Below, in pieces: positions 1 to 8,018 of a stretch of DNA of 64,000 bases (its first letter is position 1; every line of letters starts with the position of its first letter). The notes beneath the pieces are model-generated. The model saw only the letters and a program-made list of their open reading frames with translations, did not search any database and was not told where the DNA came from. The stretch is taken from NCBI GenBank assembly GCA_018827375.1, contig JAHJYW010000032.1, positions 124,001-188,000 on the forward strand, read 5' to 3'. A program made the translations under genes and the position numbers. Source of the DNA: Alphaproteobacteria bacterium. GTDB lineage: Bacteria > Pseudomonadota > Alphaproteobacteria > Caulobacterales > Hyphomonadaceae.

Positions 1-1
1 A

Positions 2-1174
2 GACGAGTTTCTGGCGAAGCTGTCGCGCGGCGAAAGCATAACCAACTTCGCCACTATGCGGCTCCGCAAAGGCGGGCAGCCTGTTCCTTTGGTCGTCACG
101 ATTTCCCCAATCCGCGATAGCGCCCGGCGCGTTGTTGGCGCCTCAAAAATCGCACGCAACTTATCTGAAACGCAAAGGGCCGAAGACCGGCTGCGGGAGA
201 GCGAAGAGCGCCTGAGTACATTGGCCGACAACATATCCCAGCTTGCATGGATGGCGGAGCCCGACGGCCACATCTTCTGGTACAATCGGCGCTGGTACGA
301 ATACACAGGGACAAGTTTAGAGGACGTCGAAGGTTGGGGATGGCGCGCGGTCCATCACCCCGACCATGTCGACCGCGTGGTCGAGCGCATTCAACGCTCC
401 TGGGATACGGGAGAACCCTGGGAAGACACCTTTCCGCTGAGGGGGCGCGATGGCTCATTTCGCTGGTTTCTATCGCGCGCCTTACCGATCCGCGATGACT
501 CCGGAACGATCGTTCGCTGGTTTGGAACCAATACCGACGTCACCGAAGACCGACGACAGCAGGAGCAGATCCAGTTGTTGATGCATGAAACGAACCACCG
601 GGCGAAAAACACGCTTGGCCTCGTCCAGGCGATTGCACGCCAAACGGCTAACTCGCAAGCCGAGCGCGCATTTGTCGAGCGGTTCTCCGATCGCTTGATT
701 GCGTTGGCGGCCAATCAGGATGTGCTGGTCAAGGCCGGCTGGCAGGGAGGTGACGCGCAGACCCTCATTCGAGCGCAACTGGCTCATTTTGGCGATCTTT
801 TCGACTCCAGAATTCTCCTGGATGGTCCGACATTACGTCTCACCACTTCAGCCGTTCAGGTTTTTGGAATGGCGCTACACGAACTGGCAACGAATGCCGG
901 AAAGTATGGCGCACTCTCGGTCGATACCGGTCAAATCCATATCTCCTGGATGCATGATCCCTCCGCCGGAAAATTCCGTATTGAGTGGACCGAAACCGGA
1001 GGGCCCGAAGTGCGCCCGCCGGAATCAACAGGCTTTGGATCGATCTTGTTGGGGAGAATGGCGCGCCTGAGCCTGAACGCCGATATATCCCTGGATTTCG
1101 CGCCGACAGGTTTGTCGTGGAAGCTGGAATGTCCTCAACAAAAGGCCATTCTGCCTGCAGAAACCAGCTCGTAA
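2..1174 (+). CDS. PAS-domain sensor histidine kinase, HWE/HisKA_2 type (5' end outside window)
   Basis: The reading frame is open from base 2, and the residues before the first ATG (base 56) continue a PAS domain, so the start lies upstream and this is the C-terminal part. A second PAS (PAS_3-like) domain follows at about 180-545 with WYNRRWYEYTG, then FRWFLSRALPIRD and the FGTNTDVTEDR exit motif. The H-box reads NHRAKNTLGLVQAI with the phospho-acceptor His near base 596. The N-box is HELATNAGKYGALS, and the WTETGG stretch is typical of the HWE subfamily. No transmembrane segment is visible in the part present, so it is likely a soluble light, redox or stress sensor. The partner regulator is not visible. 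The sensed signal is unknown. Confidence 0.88.
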   Translation, partial: DEFLAKLSRGESITNFATMRLRKGGQPVPLVVTISPIRDSARRVVGASKIARNLSETQRAEDRLRESEERLSTLADNISQLAWMAEPDGHIFWYNRRWYEYTGTSLEDVEGWGWRAVHHPDHVDRVVERIQRSWDTGEPWEDTFPLRGRDGSFRWFLSRALPIRDDSGTIVRWFGTNTDVTEDRRQQEQIQLLMHETNHRAKNTLGLVQAIARQTANSQAERAFVERFSDRLIALAANQDVLVKAGWQGGDAQTLIRAQLAHFGDLFDSRILLDGPTLRLTTSAVQVFGMALHELATNAGKYGALSVDTGQIHISWMHDPSAGKFRIEWTETGGPEVRPPESTGFGSILLGRMARLSLNADISLDFAPTGLSWKLECPQQKAILPAETSS

Positions 1175-1204
1175 TCCCGCCGCAACCGCGCTTCAAGCGA
1201 CGGC

Positions 1205-1375
1205 TTCATGGTGGATTCGCTTTGCACTCCGACATCGTGCATGACATTTATTCCCGAAAATCATGGCCTGAAGCACGCGACCCATACCGGCTTCGGCGAA
1301 AAGGTTGTCGATCCGATCATCGCGGCCAACCCGAAAGCCGTGAACGACATCCTGAAAGCGAAGCTGGGGCTCTAG
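1205..1375 (+). pseudogene. gatB C-terminal remnant with internal deletion
   Basis: The + frame ending in TAG at 1373-1375 reads HGLKHATHTGFGEKVVDPI then IAANPKAVNDILKAKLGL. From family knowledge, the end of GatB (Asp/Glu-tRNA amidotransferase subunit B, YqeY-like tail) has the order GLKQVTDTGAIE...IIAANP, then a block of about 20 residues around FFVGQVMKATGGK, then ANPxxVNxxLKxKLG. Here the two ANP sites are fused and the block between them is missing, as expected from a deletion between short repeats. The catalytic part is absent. A second gatB fragment lies at 3115-3219, but in the wrong order. No promoter or ribosome binding site is evident. I take it as a decayed duplicate; it is too short to be functional. 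Confidence 0.55.
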
Positions 1376-1483
1376 GCGGGGGGGCAGGCAGATATTGGCT
1401 CTTTCGAGCCTTGCTCAACAACACAAACGAATACCTGGCATCACAGACCATCCTCCGCTGACGTCGAGTTCGTTCAGTCCAAC

Positions 1484-1497
1484 GCCTCAACTGAGGC
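1484..1497. terminator. short hairpin downstream of the secreted protein gene
   Basis: The arms GCCTC and GAGGC with loop AACT lie 13 bases past the stop of the minus-strand gene 1510-2946. On the minus strand only a poor T run follows, so this is a weak terminator candidate. Confidence 0.3.
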
Positions 1498-1509
1498 ATG
1501 CTTGTCGGT

Positions 1510-2946
1510 TTAGTTTGTAAAGCATACCCGGTTTGTAAGGCCTGACTCAGTCTGTCCGGTATCATAACACCGCGTTGAGCTTGATTTGTAAGGCGCACTG
1601 CTAACTGACGGCCGGGACCGACGCTCATCAGCTGCCTTGGCCAATTCATCCCATATCGTTGGCGGCGGCGGGTTGGCGGCGGCGTAAGCCTGTTCGTCAA
1701 GCCGCCTTTGATAAGTTGCCTTTGCGTCGTAGAATATATTTACGGGCATCTCTTCACACACAGTCCAAGCCCATTTGTCAGGCGTTTCCCTGACAAGCCT
1801 ATAGAATTCACGTTCTCCCGGGCTTCCTGCACCGCGTCTGCCAAAGTTCATATCACCCCATACGATTCCCCACAGGATGGAGCACCCTTCTGTGGCAGCG
1901 ATGCGCGCTTCATTTGGGGCGACTTCGTTGAGCCGCAAGCGAACGTAACTTGCCCATATTACACTCGTTATTTCATATGGCCGAAGACGCCTGCGCGCAG
2001 CGAACGGATCTTCCACCTGATCAAATGTATCGAGAGGCTGCTCAACGGCCCATTGCTGCACGGTCTCGGGAATTGAAGGTGGCGGTAACGCACTGTCGAC
2101 CTGTTCCACATAGTCTTCGACCCATTCCAATGCTTCCACTGGTAATGGACGCGTTGGCGTGTGTTCGCCCGACTTTGTGCGGGATATCAGACTAAAGGCG
2201 ATGTCAAAGGCATCCAGGCCAGCGATACGCTGGGCAATGGTGCGGTTTTCATATGCGATTTTCCGCTGTTTGTCCTGCTCAATGATACTTTCATAATAGG
2301 GCAGCCCGGCTTTCGGGATAACGCCGCACGCCTTACGGGGTGTGGGGTTACTGAGCTTGGACATGTATTTGTCAAACGCAAACCCCCAACTTGCATGCGA
2401 TGCCATTTCTGCAGGCAGTTTATCAAGTGCATAGGTTGTTTCCCTAGCCAGCAATCCACACGCATTCATTTCAAAATCACCGCTGACCAAGCCCAATTCC
2501 TCAAGTGAGGGCAGAGCGGGGTCATCCCCAAAACATGTCCCCAAGCTTTGCATGGCAAACTTGACCGCTGCTGGTGGCGGGCTTTCCTGAAATAGGTCTT
2601 TCAGCGGCTTTTTGCCGAATCCATCTGTCCTGTTTTTGCCGAGGGCTTTTTGGATCGATCTATTGGCCTTGAAGCCGCAGTTGCCTTTGGTTTTATTTTC
2701 AAAACATTCCGCAAACTGATCTTGCTGATTTACCCAATTGGGTAATTTGCTTACTTCAGAAAAGCCATAAGCATGCCAATACCAGATATATAATTCATGC
2801 GAGTACCGATCCAGCAGACTGCCATAGAGCGGGGCCTCGCTCCACATCATACAAGTCGGGCTGTCGAGCGATGACTTGCTCTGTGCTTGCGCAGTGCCAA
2901 ACAAAAAGAGCGACGCAAATAGGAGTGTTACGAGCCGACTGAACAT
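1510..2946 (-). CDS. Secreted protein of unknown function, paralogue of 25332-26786
   Basis: 478 residues. A Sec signal peptide is clear: charged MFSR, hydrophobic LVTLLFASLFLFG, and a cut near AQA-QS at residues 20-23. I do not recognise the family. It aligns along its whole length, by eye about half identical, with the protein at 25332-26786. Shared blocks include DSPTCM, HEL(Y/F)IW(Y/H)W, AYGF, KKPLK, AVKFAM, SLGTCFG, DPALP, RIAGLDAF, VQQWAVEQPLD, EGCSILWG, FYRLV, and the C-terminal RCYxTGxTxSGLxNxVCFTN. Conserved cysteines, including the last pair, suggest disulfides in the periplasm or outside. The gene looks AT-richer than its neighbours and sits between scrambled gatB/HIT remnants, which suggests insertion or transfer. 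It is monocistronic, with its own start 58 bases before the hairpin at 3003-3015. Confidence 0.85.
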   Translation of the reverse strand: MFSRLVTLLFASLFLFGTAQAQSKSSLDSPTCMMWSEAPLYGSLLDRYSHELYIWYWHAYGFSEVSKLPNWVNQQDQFAECFENKTKGNCGFKANRSIQKALGKNRTDGFGKKPLKDLFQESPPPAAVKFAMQSLGTCFGDDPALPSLEELGLVSGDFEMNACGLLARETTYALDKLPAEMASHASWGFAFDKYMSKLSNPTPRKACGVIPKAGLPYYESIIEQDKQRKIAYENRTIAQRIAGLDAFDIAFSLISRTKSGEHTPTRPLPVEALEWVEDYVEQVDSALPPPSIPETVQQWAVEQPLDTFDQVEDPFAARRRLRPYEITSVIWASYVRLRLNEVAPNEARIAATEGCSILWGIVWGDMNFGRRGAGSPGEREFYRLVRETPDKWAWTVCEEMPVNIFYDAKATYQRRLDEQAYAAANPPPPTIWDELAKAADERRSRPSVSSAPYKSSSTRCYDTGQTESGLTNRVCFTN

Positions 2947-3002
2947 GAATCCGAATCCCCAAGAGACGGTATCAGAATATGCAGGTCATAGCGGCTCTGC
3001 AT

Positions 3003-3015
3003 CCCCCTTCGGGGG
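3003..3015. other. Hairpin CCCCC-TTC-GGGGG
   Basis: A perfect 5-base inverted repeat with a 3-base loop lies between the start of the minus-strand gene at 2946 and the HIT remnant at 3049. The GC-only stem has no T run. Its role is unknown; it may mark the edge of the rearranged region. Confidence 0.3.
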
Positions 3016-3048
3016 CATGAGTGGCCATAAGTTGACCGATTGCGCCCT

Positions 3049-3108
3049 TTACAGTTTCGCCCGGATTTTCACCGCCAGCTTTTCCAACTCTCCCGCATCT
3101 GCCATGCC
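3049..3108 (-). pseudogene. 3' end remnant of a HIT-family gene
   Basis: The minus strand reads GMADAGELEKLAVKIRAKL followed by TAA. This nearly matches the last 19 residues of the intact HIT protein at 3725-4159 (GMADMDELEKLAVQIRAAL). Nothing of the HIT core, such as the HxHxH motif, precedes it; upstream the DNA passes directly into a gatB fragment on the other strand. The simplest reading is a duplicated and then truncated copy of the neighbouring gene's 3' end. Confidence 0.65.
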
Positions 3109-3114
3109 TACGCG

Positions 3115-3219
3115 CTTGGCGGCCTGATCGCATTGATCAGCGACGACACGATCAGCGGCAAGATCGCCAAGGACGTGTTCGCGCGTAAGCCTGCTTTGGG
3201 TCACCAGGAGACATCTTGA
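3115..3219 (+). pseudogene. gatB internal remnant
   Basis: The plus frame reads LGGLIALISDDTISGKIAKD then VFA. This matches the GatB tail helix motif (L..LI.DxTISGKIAKDVF in the family) before the sequence turns into unrelated residues and stops at 3217-3219. In intact GatB this segment comes before the one found at 1205-1375, so the two pieces are in reversed order along the chromosome. It abuts the HIT remnant with no space. No start codon or ribosome binding site fits. Confidence 0.6.
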
Positions 3220-3264
3220 AGATTGGCGTCTATGTTCTGCTACGACACCTGATCTGGGGAAGCT

Positions 3265-3624
3265 ATGGAACCGTATCTTCATAATTTGGACAGAATGCTG
3301 GCAGTCTGGAATGCGTCGGACGAGAGCGAAGTTCGCACGCTTGCTGATTCAGCGCTTGAACACAACGTCCACTTCGTTGACCCAAATCACAACATCATGG
3401 GTCGCGACGCATTCGTTGAGATGGTTCATTTAGTGAAGTCAAAAATCCCGGGCGCTGTATATTCAAGAACGAGCCGCGTCGATGTTCAGAACAATCACTG
3501 CCGCTATCACTGGGCGATTCACATGAAAGAAAGCCTGTTGATGGCGGGCTTTGACGTTACCGAGGTCAACGACGCGGGGAAGATCGTCAAAGTCATAGGA
3601 TTTTTTGGGCTACTTGAGAGTTAG
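3265..3624 (+). CDS. NTF2-like (SnoaL-type) protein
   Basis: 119 residues. The pattern is that of a small NTF2-fold domain: N-terminal helix LDRMLAVWNASDE, then ALEHNVHFVDPNHNIMGRDAFVEMV, and later strands ending in GKIVKVIGFFGLLES. The F.DP motif followed by G.DA is typical of the SnoaL-like family, which covers isomerases, hydrolases and proteins with no known activity. The catalytic role cannot be read from the sequence. It stands alone between the remnant region and the terminator of the HIT operon, in the opposite direction to its neighbours. Confidence 0.75.
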   Translation: MEPYLHNLDRMLAVWNASDESEVRTLADSALEHNVHFVDPNHNIMGRDAFVEMVHLVKSKIPGAVYSRTSRVDVQNNHCRYHWAIHMKESLLMAGFDVTEVNDAGKIVKVIGFFGLLES

Positions 3625-3703
3625 CATTCGCCACTTATCCAGGGTATTAACTTCCTTATCGAAGCTGAACCGCAGGAATGTTCTTAAGGTTTCCTTCGAC
3701 GCG

Positions 3704-3723
3704 AAAAATCAGCGGGCTGATTT
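3704..3723 (-). terminator. Intrinsic terminator of the RidA-GDPD-GNAT-HIT operon
   Basis: On the minus strand the arms AAATCAG and CTGATTT close a 4-base CCCG loop, and the stem runs into a T-rich tail. It begins 2 bases after the HIT stop codon. Confidence 0.7.
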
Positions 3724-3724
3724 C

Positions 3725-4159
3725 CTAAAGCGCAGCCCTGATCTGCACCGCCAGCTTTTCCAGCTCATCCATATCCGCCATACCGCCGCTACCGTGGCGG
3801 CCAAGGGCCTGGCCTTCGGTGCGCGGGATGATGTGGAAGTGGAGGTGGTAGACGGTCTGCCCGGCGGGGGCGCCATTGAACTGGGTGACGACGAGGCCGC
3901 CAGGCTTCAGCGCGGCTTCGACGGCCTTGGCCACTTTCTGCACGGCGAGCATGTAGGGTCCGAGTTTCTCCGGCGGCATCTCGAGCAGGTTGCGTGCTTC
4001 AACGTGCTTGGGGATGACCAGCGTGTGGCCTTCGGCTTGCGGAAAAACATCCATGAAGGCGAGGGCGGTGTCATCCTCGTAGACTTTGACGGCGGGCATC
4101 TCGCCGCGCAGGATTTTCGCGAAAATGTTTGTCGGATCGTAGGTGTCGTGAAGGGTCAT
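3725..4159 (-). CDS. HIT family nucleotide-binding hydrolase
   Basis: 144 residues, the usual length for a Hint-type histidine triad protein. The N-terminal part IFAKILRGEMPAVKVYEDD is typical, then HTLVIPKHVEARN, and the triad itself is YHLHFHIIPR (His-x-His-x-His). These enzymes hydrolyse AMP bound to amines or other leaving groups; the natural substrate in bacteria is uncertain. The start codon overlaps the stop of the upstream GNAT gene by 4 bases (ATGA), so it is the last gene of the operon. A truncated copy of its 3' end lies at 3049-3108. Confidence 0.93.
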   Translation of the reverse strand: MTLHDTYDPTNIFAKILRGEMPAVKVYEDDTALAFMDVFPQAEGHTLVIPKHVEARNLLEMPPEKLGPYMLAVQKVAKAVEAALKPGGLVVTQFNGAPAGQTVYHLHFHIIPRTEGQALGRHGSGGMADMDELEKLAVQIRAAL

Positions 4160-5319
4160 GAGTCTTTCTTAAAGGGTGTGCGCTCTGTGAGATAGTCCAT
4201 GTCGGATTCAACGGCGTCGCGTTCGCGGGTGAGATAGTCGGCGACGGCGTTGCGAAGGCCCGGATGGGCGATCCAGTGGGCCGAACGCGTGAGGACCGGC
4301 ACGTAGCCGCGCGCGAGCTTGTGGCCGCCTTGTGCGCCTGCCTCGACGTATTTGAGGCCGCGCGCAATGGCGAAGTCGATGGCCTGATAATAGCAGGTCT
4401 CGAAGTGGAGCATGGGGCGGGGATCGCTGCAGCCCCAGTAGCGGCCATAGAGCGTGTCGGAGCCGATCAGGTTCATCGCGCCGGCGATAGGCTCACCATT
4501 TTCCATGGCGAAGACGAAGAGCAGGTCGTCGGCCATGCGCTCGCGCAGCAGGGAGAAGCTCAGTCGTGTGAGGTAGGGCGTGCCCCATTTGCGGCTGCCG
4601 GTATCCATGTAGAACTGGAAGAAATGGTCGAGGTGGTCCTCAGTGATCGCGTCGCCGGTGAGGTGCACGAATTCCATGCCTTCCTGTGCCTTCGCGCGCT
4701 CCTTGCGCAGGTTCTTGCGCTTGGCAGAGGAGAGCGCGGCGAGGAAGCCGTCAAAGTTCTCATAGCCGTCATTCTCCCAGCGAAACTGCTGGTCGGTGCG
4801 CGACAGGAGACCGGTATTCGCCAGCACGTCTGCGTCTTCATGGTCGACGAAATTGATATGCAGCGAGGAAAGGTCATTCTCTTCGGCGAGCTGGATGGCG
4901 CCCGCGAGAAGCGCGGCTTTGAGCTGGGCTTCATCCGGTCCGGGGGGGACGAGGCGGCGGCGCCCGGTGACGGGGGTAAAGGGCACGGCGGCGAGCAGTT
5001 TCGGATAGTAGGAGCCGCCCGCGCGTTCGAATGCCTCGGCCCAGCTATGGTCGAACACGAACTCGCCGCGTGAATGCATCTTGGCATAGAGCGGCATGGC
5101 GGCGCGCAGGCGCTCGTCTTCACCGCGGATCAAAAGGTGGCGCGGCACCCAGCCCGAGCGCGGCGTTGCGGCGCCGCTGCTTTCCATGGCTTCCAGGAAT
5201 TCCCATGTCAGGAAGGGGTCGTAGCGTTCGCCCGGCGGATTGGCGACGGCGTTCCACTCATCGGGCGACACCTCGGACAAAGCCGGGACGATGGTGATCT
5301 TGAGCGCGGTGTCGTCCAT
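4156..5319 (-). CDS. GNAT family acetyltransferase, COG3146 (peptidogalycan-type)
   Basis: 387 residues from the ATG at 5319. A longer frame to 5391 would add 24 residues unlike the family and overlap the upstream gene, so I reject it. Recognisable family features are DPFLTWEFLEAMESSG near the N-terminus, FDHSWAEAFER, and the C-terminal GNAT-like core with FYxDTGSRKWGTPYLTR, PIAGAMNLIGSDTLYGRYWG, and HFETCYYQAIDFAI. The acceptor is unknown; the family resembles FemAB-like aminoacyl or acetyl transfer proteins. It is third in the RidA-GDPD-GNAT-HIT operon, 25 bases after the GDPD stop, and overlaps HIT by 4 bases. Confidence 0.88.
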   Translation of the reverse strand: MDDTALKITIVPALSEVSPDEWNAVANPPGERYDPFLTWEFLEAMESSGAATPRSGWVPRHLLIRGEDERLRAAMPLYAKMHSRGEFVFDHSWAEAFERAGGSYYPKLLAAVPFTPVTGRRRLVPPGPDEAQLKAALLAGAIQLAEENDLSSLHINFVDHEDADVLANTGLLSRTDQQFRWENDGYENFDGFLAALSSAKRKNLRKERAKAQEGMEFVHLTGDAITEDHLDHFFQFYMDTGSRKWGTPYLTRLSFSLLRERMADDLLFVFAMENGEPIAGAMNLIGSDTLYGRYWGCSDPRPMLHFETCYYQAIDFAIARGLKYVEAGAQGGHKLARGYVPVLTRSAHWIAHPGLRNAVADYLTRERDAVESDMDYLTERTPFKKDS

Positions 5320-5344
5320 GCCCGTCAATCTAGGGCGCGTGGCG

Positions 5345-6061
5345 TCATGTGGCCAGCGGCAGGGGCAGGTGTTCGAAAATGATGGCGCCATTCAGCACGT
5401 GGATGCGGCTGACATCGGCCATCGTGCGCACGGTCCAGACGACAAAGGGCAGTTTGCCGGCGAGCGAGACGGCAGCGCGTTCGGCATCGGCGACATTGAT
5501 GGCGAGATAGTCGACCTTGCGCTCGAGGGCGCGGGCGAGCTTGGCGTCGAACTCGGCTTCGCTGGTGCGACTGATCGGGTGGATCAGCTGGCCACGCATC
5601 ACCGCTTCGGGAATAGCATCGACGGCGGCTTCCGAAAAGCTCATCGCGGCGGCCGGGCCGAGATGACTTGTTAGCAGCTCGCCGACCTTGCGGGCAAAGG
5701 CGGCGGGGTCAGTGTTGCCGTCGATCTTCATCTCGGTCAGCAGGGGCAGGTTGGCTGGCCAGATATCGAGCAGGGCGTGGAGTGTGGGCACGGGCTGGTC
5801 AGTGCCGGCGAGGCGGACGGCGGCAAGGTCATGCGCGGTCATATCCTCGAACACGGCTTCGACGCCCGTCATGCGCGTCAAGGTGGGGTCATGGAAGACC
5901 ATGACCTCGCCATCCTTCGAGGGGCGCACGTCATATTCGATGCCGAGCCCGGCATTGATGGCGTCCTCGAAGGCGGCAAGGGAGTTTTCAGGATGGCCAT
6001 CGGCGGACCAGAGACCGCGATGTGCATAGGTGAATGCTGTCAGGTCAAAGTGCCGGGCCAT
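5345..6061 (-). CDS. Glycerophosphodiester phosphodiesterase family protein
   Basis: 238 residues, a complete GDPD TIM barrel. The catalytic motifs are YAHRGLW (HR), HPENSLAAFEDAI (EN), IEYDVRPSKDGEVMVFHDPTLTRMTG (ExD and HD), and the C-terminal VDYLAINVAD / PFVVWTVRT (W-T). The family cleaves glycerophosphodiesters to glycerol-3-phosphate and an alcohol. No signal peptide, so it is cytoplasmic (UgpQ-like). The start is 6 bases after the RidA stop, which indicates translational coupling. Confidence 0.93.
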   Translation of the reverse strand: MARHFDLTAFTYAHRGLWSADGHPENSLAAFEDAINAGLGIEYDVRPSKDGEVMVFHDPTLTRMTGVEAVFEDMTAHDLAAVRLAGTDQPVPTLHALLDIWPANLPLLTEMKIDGNTDPAAFARKVGELLTSHLGPAAAMSFSEAAVDAIPEAVMRGQLIHPISRTSEAEFDAKLARALERKVDYLAINVADAERAAVSLAGKLPFVVWTVRTMADVSRIHVLNGAIIFEHLPLPLAT

Positions 6062-6067
6062 CAGGAA

Positions 6068-6529
6068 CTATCCTTCGATTTCAAACACACCATCAACTTC
6101 AACCGCCACGCCCATTGGCAGGACAGGGCAGGCCACGGCGGAACGCGCATGCTTGCCGGCATCGCCGAAAACTTCAACCATGAGGTCGGAGCAGCCATTT
6201 ATGACCTGCGGGATATCGGTGAAATCGCCTGTGGCGTTGACGAAACCGCCAAGCTTCACGACGCGCTTGATGCGTGACAGGTCACCCACCGCGGCCTTGC
6301 ACTGGGCGATCAGGTTGATGCCGCATTGACGGGCCGCGTGCTGGCCAGCGGAGAGTTCCATGTCCTCGCCGAGGCGGCCATTAATGCGGCCTGTGGGGGT
6401 GGCGCTGACCTGGCCGGAGACGAACAGCATGTTGCCGGTGATCACGTAGGGCACGTAATTGGCGACGGGGACCATGGGAGCTGGCAGTTCGATGCCGAGG
6501 GCGTCAAGGCGGGCTTCTGGTGTGGACAT
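6068..6529 (-). CDS. RidA/YjgF family protein
   Basis: 153 residues from the ATG at 6529 (MSTPEARLDALGI). The 17 residues further upstream are unlike the family. The sequence carries LFVSGQVSA, GRLGEDM, and LSRIKRVVKLGGFVNATGDF, and ends in LPMGVAVEVDGVFEIEG, as in the larger RidA subgroup (COG0251, YjgF-like 2). In RidA proper an Arg in the C-terminal half binds the substrate carboxylate (PxRx motif). Here that site reads HARSAVACPVLPMGVAVEVD, so imine deaminase activity is uncertain. It is the first gene of the RidA-GDPD-GNAT-HIT operon. Confidence 0.9.
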   Translation of the reverse strand: MSTPEARLDALGIELPAPMVPVANYVPYVITGNMLFVSGQVSATPTGRINGRLGEDMELSAGQHAARQCGINLIAQCKAAVGDLSRIKRVVKLGGFVNATGDFTDIPQVINGCSDLMVEVFGDAGKHARSAVACPVLPMGVAVEVDGVFEIEG

Positions 6530-6598
6530 GTCGGCGGTGCTCCGGTGGGTTATTGGATCAGTTGGCCCTGCATGCCGCACGTTGCGGGAAGGGGCAAG

Positions 6599-7894
6599 TC
6601 AGCCATCTGCGTCGCGCATCTTTGCAATCCGGGCCGCACGACCAGTGACGACGGCGTCACTGCCGAAGCGCGCGCGGGCCGCGTCGGAGGCGCGTTCGGC
6701 AGCGGCGCGCTTGGCGATGCGGGGGTCAAGCAGGTCGGCCCCGTCTGCGCGGTGATCCTTGAGGCCCGACAGGCCGATGCCGATCAGGCGAAAGCGTTCG
6801 CGGCCATTGGCTTCGCGCGCCAGCAAAGGGCGGCCTGCCCGGAAGATTTCCTGGGCGAGCTGGGTCGGTTCCGACAGGGAAATGCGCCGTGTCAGAGCCC
6901 GGAAATTGGCCGTTTTCAGCTTCAGCGTCACCACGCCGCCGACAGCCCCCACGGCCTTGGCCCGGTCGGCGGTCTTGACGCAAAGCTGCCAGAGCTGGTC
7001 TTCGAGGGCCGCGGGATCGGAGAGATCGGTGCGGAACGTGGTCTCGCTGGAGACGGACTTGCGCTCATCGTCATTGCGCACAGGGCGGTTATCGAGGCCG
7101 TGGGCACGCTGTTTCAGCCACATGCCCGTCTCACCATAGCGGCGGATCAGGGCTTTCAGTTCGGCCTGCTGGATGTCGTGGACCGTATCGAAACCGTCGG
7201 CGGCGAGTTTCTGCGCGAATTTCGGGCCAACGCCGTGCAGGAAGTCGATGGGTTTCGGGCCAAGCAGGGCTTCGGCTTCTTCGGGCGCGATGACGGCGAA
7301 GCCGCGCGGCTTGTCGAGTTCGCTCGCCGTCTTGGCGAGGAACTTGTTGGACGAGAGGCCGATCGAGACCGTGATGCCAATATCGCGCTCAATCTCGCTG
7401 GCGAGGCGCGCGAGGCTGACGGCGGGCGGGGCGTGGTGCGTGGTCTCGGTGCCGGAGAGGTCCATATAGGCCTCATCGATGGAAACCGGCTGGACGAGCG
7501 GCGTCAGCGCATCCATTTTCTCGCGCATCATCGCAGCGGCTTCGCGGTATTTCCCGAAATTGGAACTGATCACGACGGCATCCGGGCAGAGCTTCAGCGC
7601 CGTGAACATTGGCATGGCCGAGCGCACACCATAAAGCCGGGCAATATAACAGCAGGTGGAGACGACACCGCGCTGACCGCCGCCAACGATGACCGGCTTG
7701 TCCTTCAGGCTTGGGTCGTCGCGTTTCTCAATGGCAGCGAAGAAGGCGTCACAGTCGAGATGGGCGATGCTGAGCGTCTTGAGCGCTGAGTGTGCGATGA
7801 GCCTGCCCCGTCCGCAGGCGGGACAGGCTGATACGGCACCGTTTTCCAGATGCAGACAATCACGGCAAAGCGCATACATGGCAAGTTTGTTCAT
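6599..7894 (-). CDS. dinB: DNA polymerase IV (Y-family) with N-terminal zinc finger
   Basis: 431 residues from the ATG at 7894; the longer frame starts with TTG at 7918 and is less likely. Residues 1-35 carry a C-x2-C-x10-C-x2-C motif (CRDC...CPAC), an extension seen in some alphaproteobacterial DinB proteins but not in the E. coli enzyme. The palm follows: IAHLDCDAFFAAIEKRDDP (metal Asp), GVRSAMP, and SIDEAYMDLSG (catalytic Asp-Glu). Then come the HhH thumb around LHGVGPKFAQKL and the little-finger domain ending at LGDHRAD-like residues. The enzyme performs error-prone translesion synthesis. I do not see an alphaproteobacterial SOS box (GTTC-N7-GTTC) in the upstream 120 bases. Confidence 0.93.
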   Translation of the reverse strand: MNKLAMYALCRDCLHLENGAVSACPACGRGRLIAHSALKTLSIAHLDCDAFFAAIEKRDDPSLKDKPVIVGGGQRGVVSTCCYIARLYGVRSAMPMFTALKLCPDAVVISSNFGKYREAAAMMREKMDALTPLVQPVSIDEAYMDLSGTETTHHAPPAVSLARLASEIERDIGITVSIGLSSNKFLAKTASELDKPRGFAVIAPEEAEALLGPKPIDFLHGVGPKFAQKLAADGFDTVHDIQQAELKALIRRYGETGMWLKQRAHGLDNRPVRNDDERKSVSSETTFRTDLSDPAALEDQLWQLCVKTADRAKAVGAVGGVVTLKLKTANFRALTRRISLSEPTQLAQEIFRAGRPLLAREANGRERFRLIGIGLSGLKDHRADGADLLDPRIAKRAAAERASDAARARFGSDAVVTGRAARIAKMRDADG

Positions 7895-8018
7895 GCCATG
7901 TTCCGCGACTCGCAGCAATGAGATGTGTACGACAGTGTAAAGCCAAATTAAGTATTTGGGGTATAGCTGAAATCAATCGAATAGAGTCCGGTCGAATCAT
8001 TAGTCGTTACGGGGAATT

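Noticed and set aside
6326-7789. A 487-residue plus-strand frame opposite dinB and RidA
   Set aside because: Antisense shadow; no family motif and no ribosome binding site, while dinB has all catalytic motifs on the other strand.
7895-8018. SOS box upstream of dinB
   Set aside because: No GTTC-N7-GTTC or GAAC-N7-GAAC pattern is found in the upstream 120 bases.
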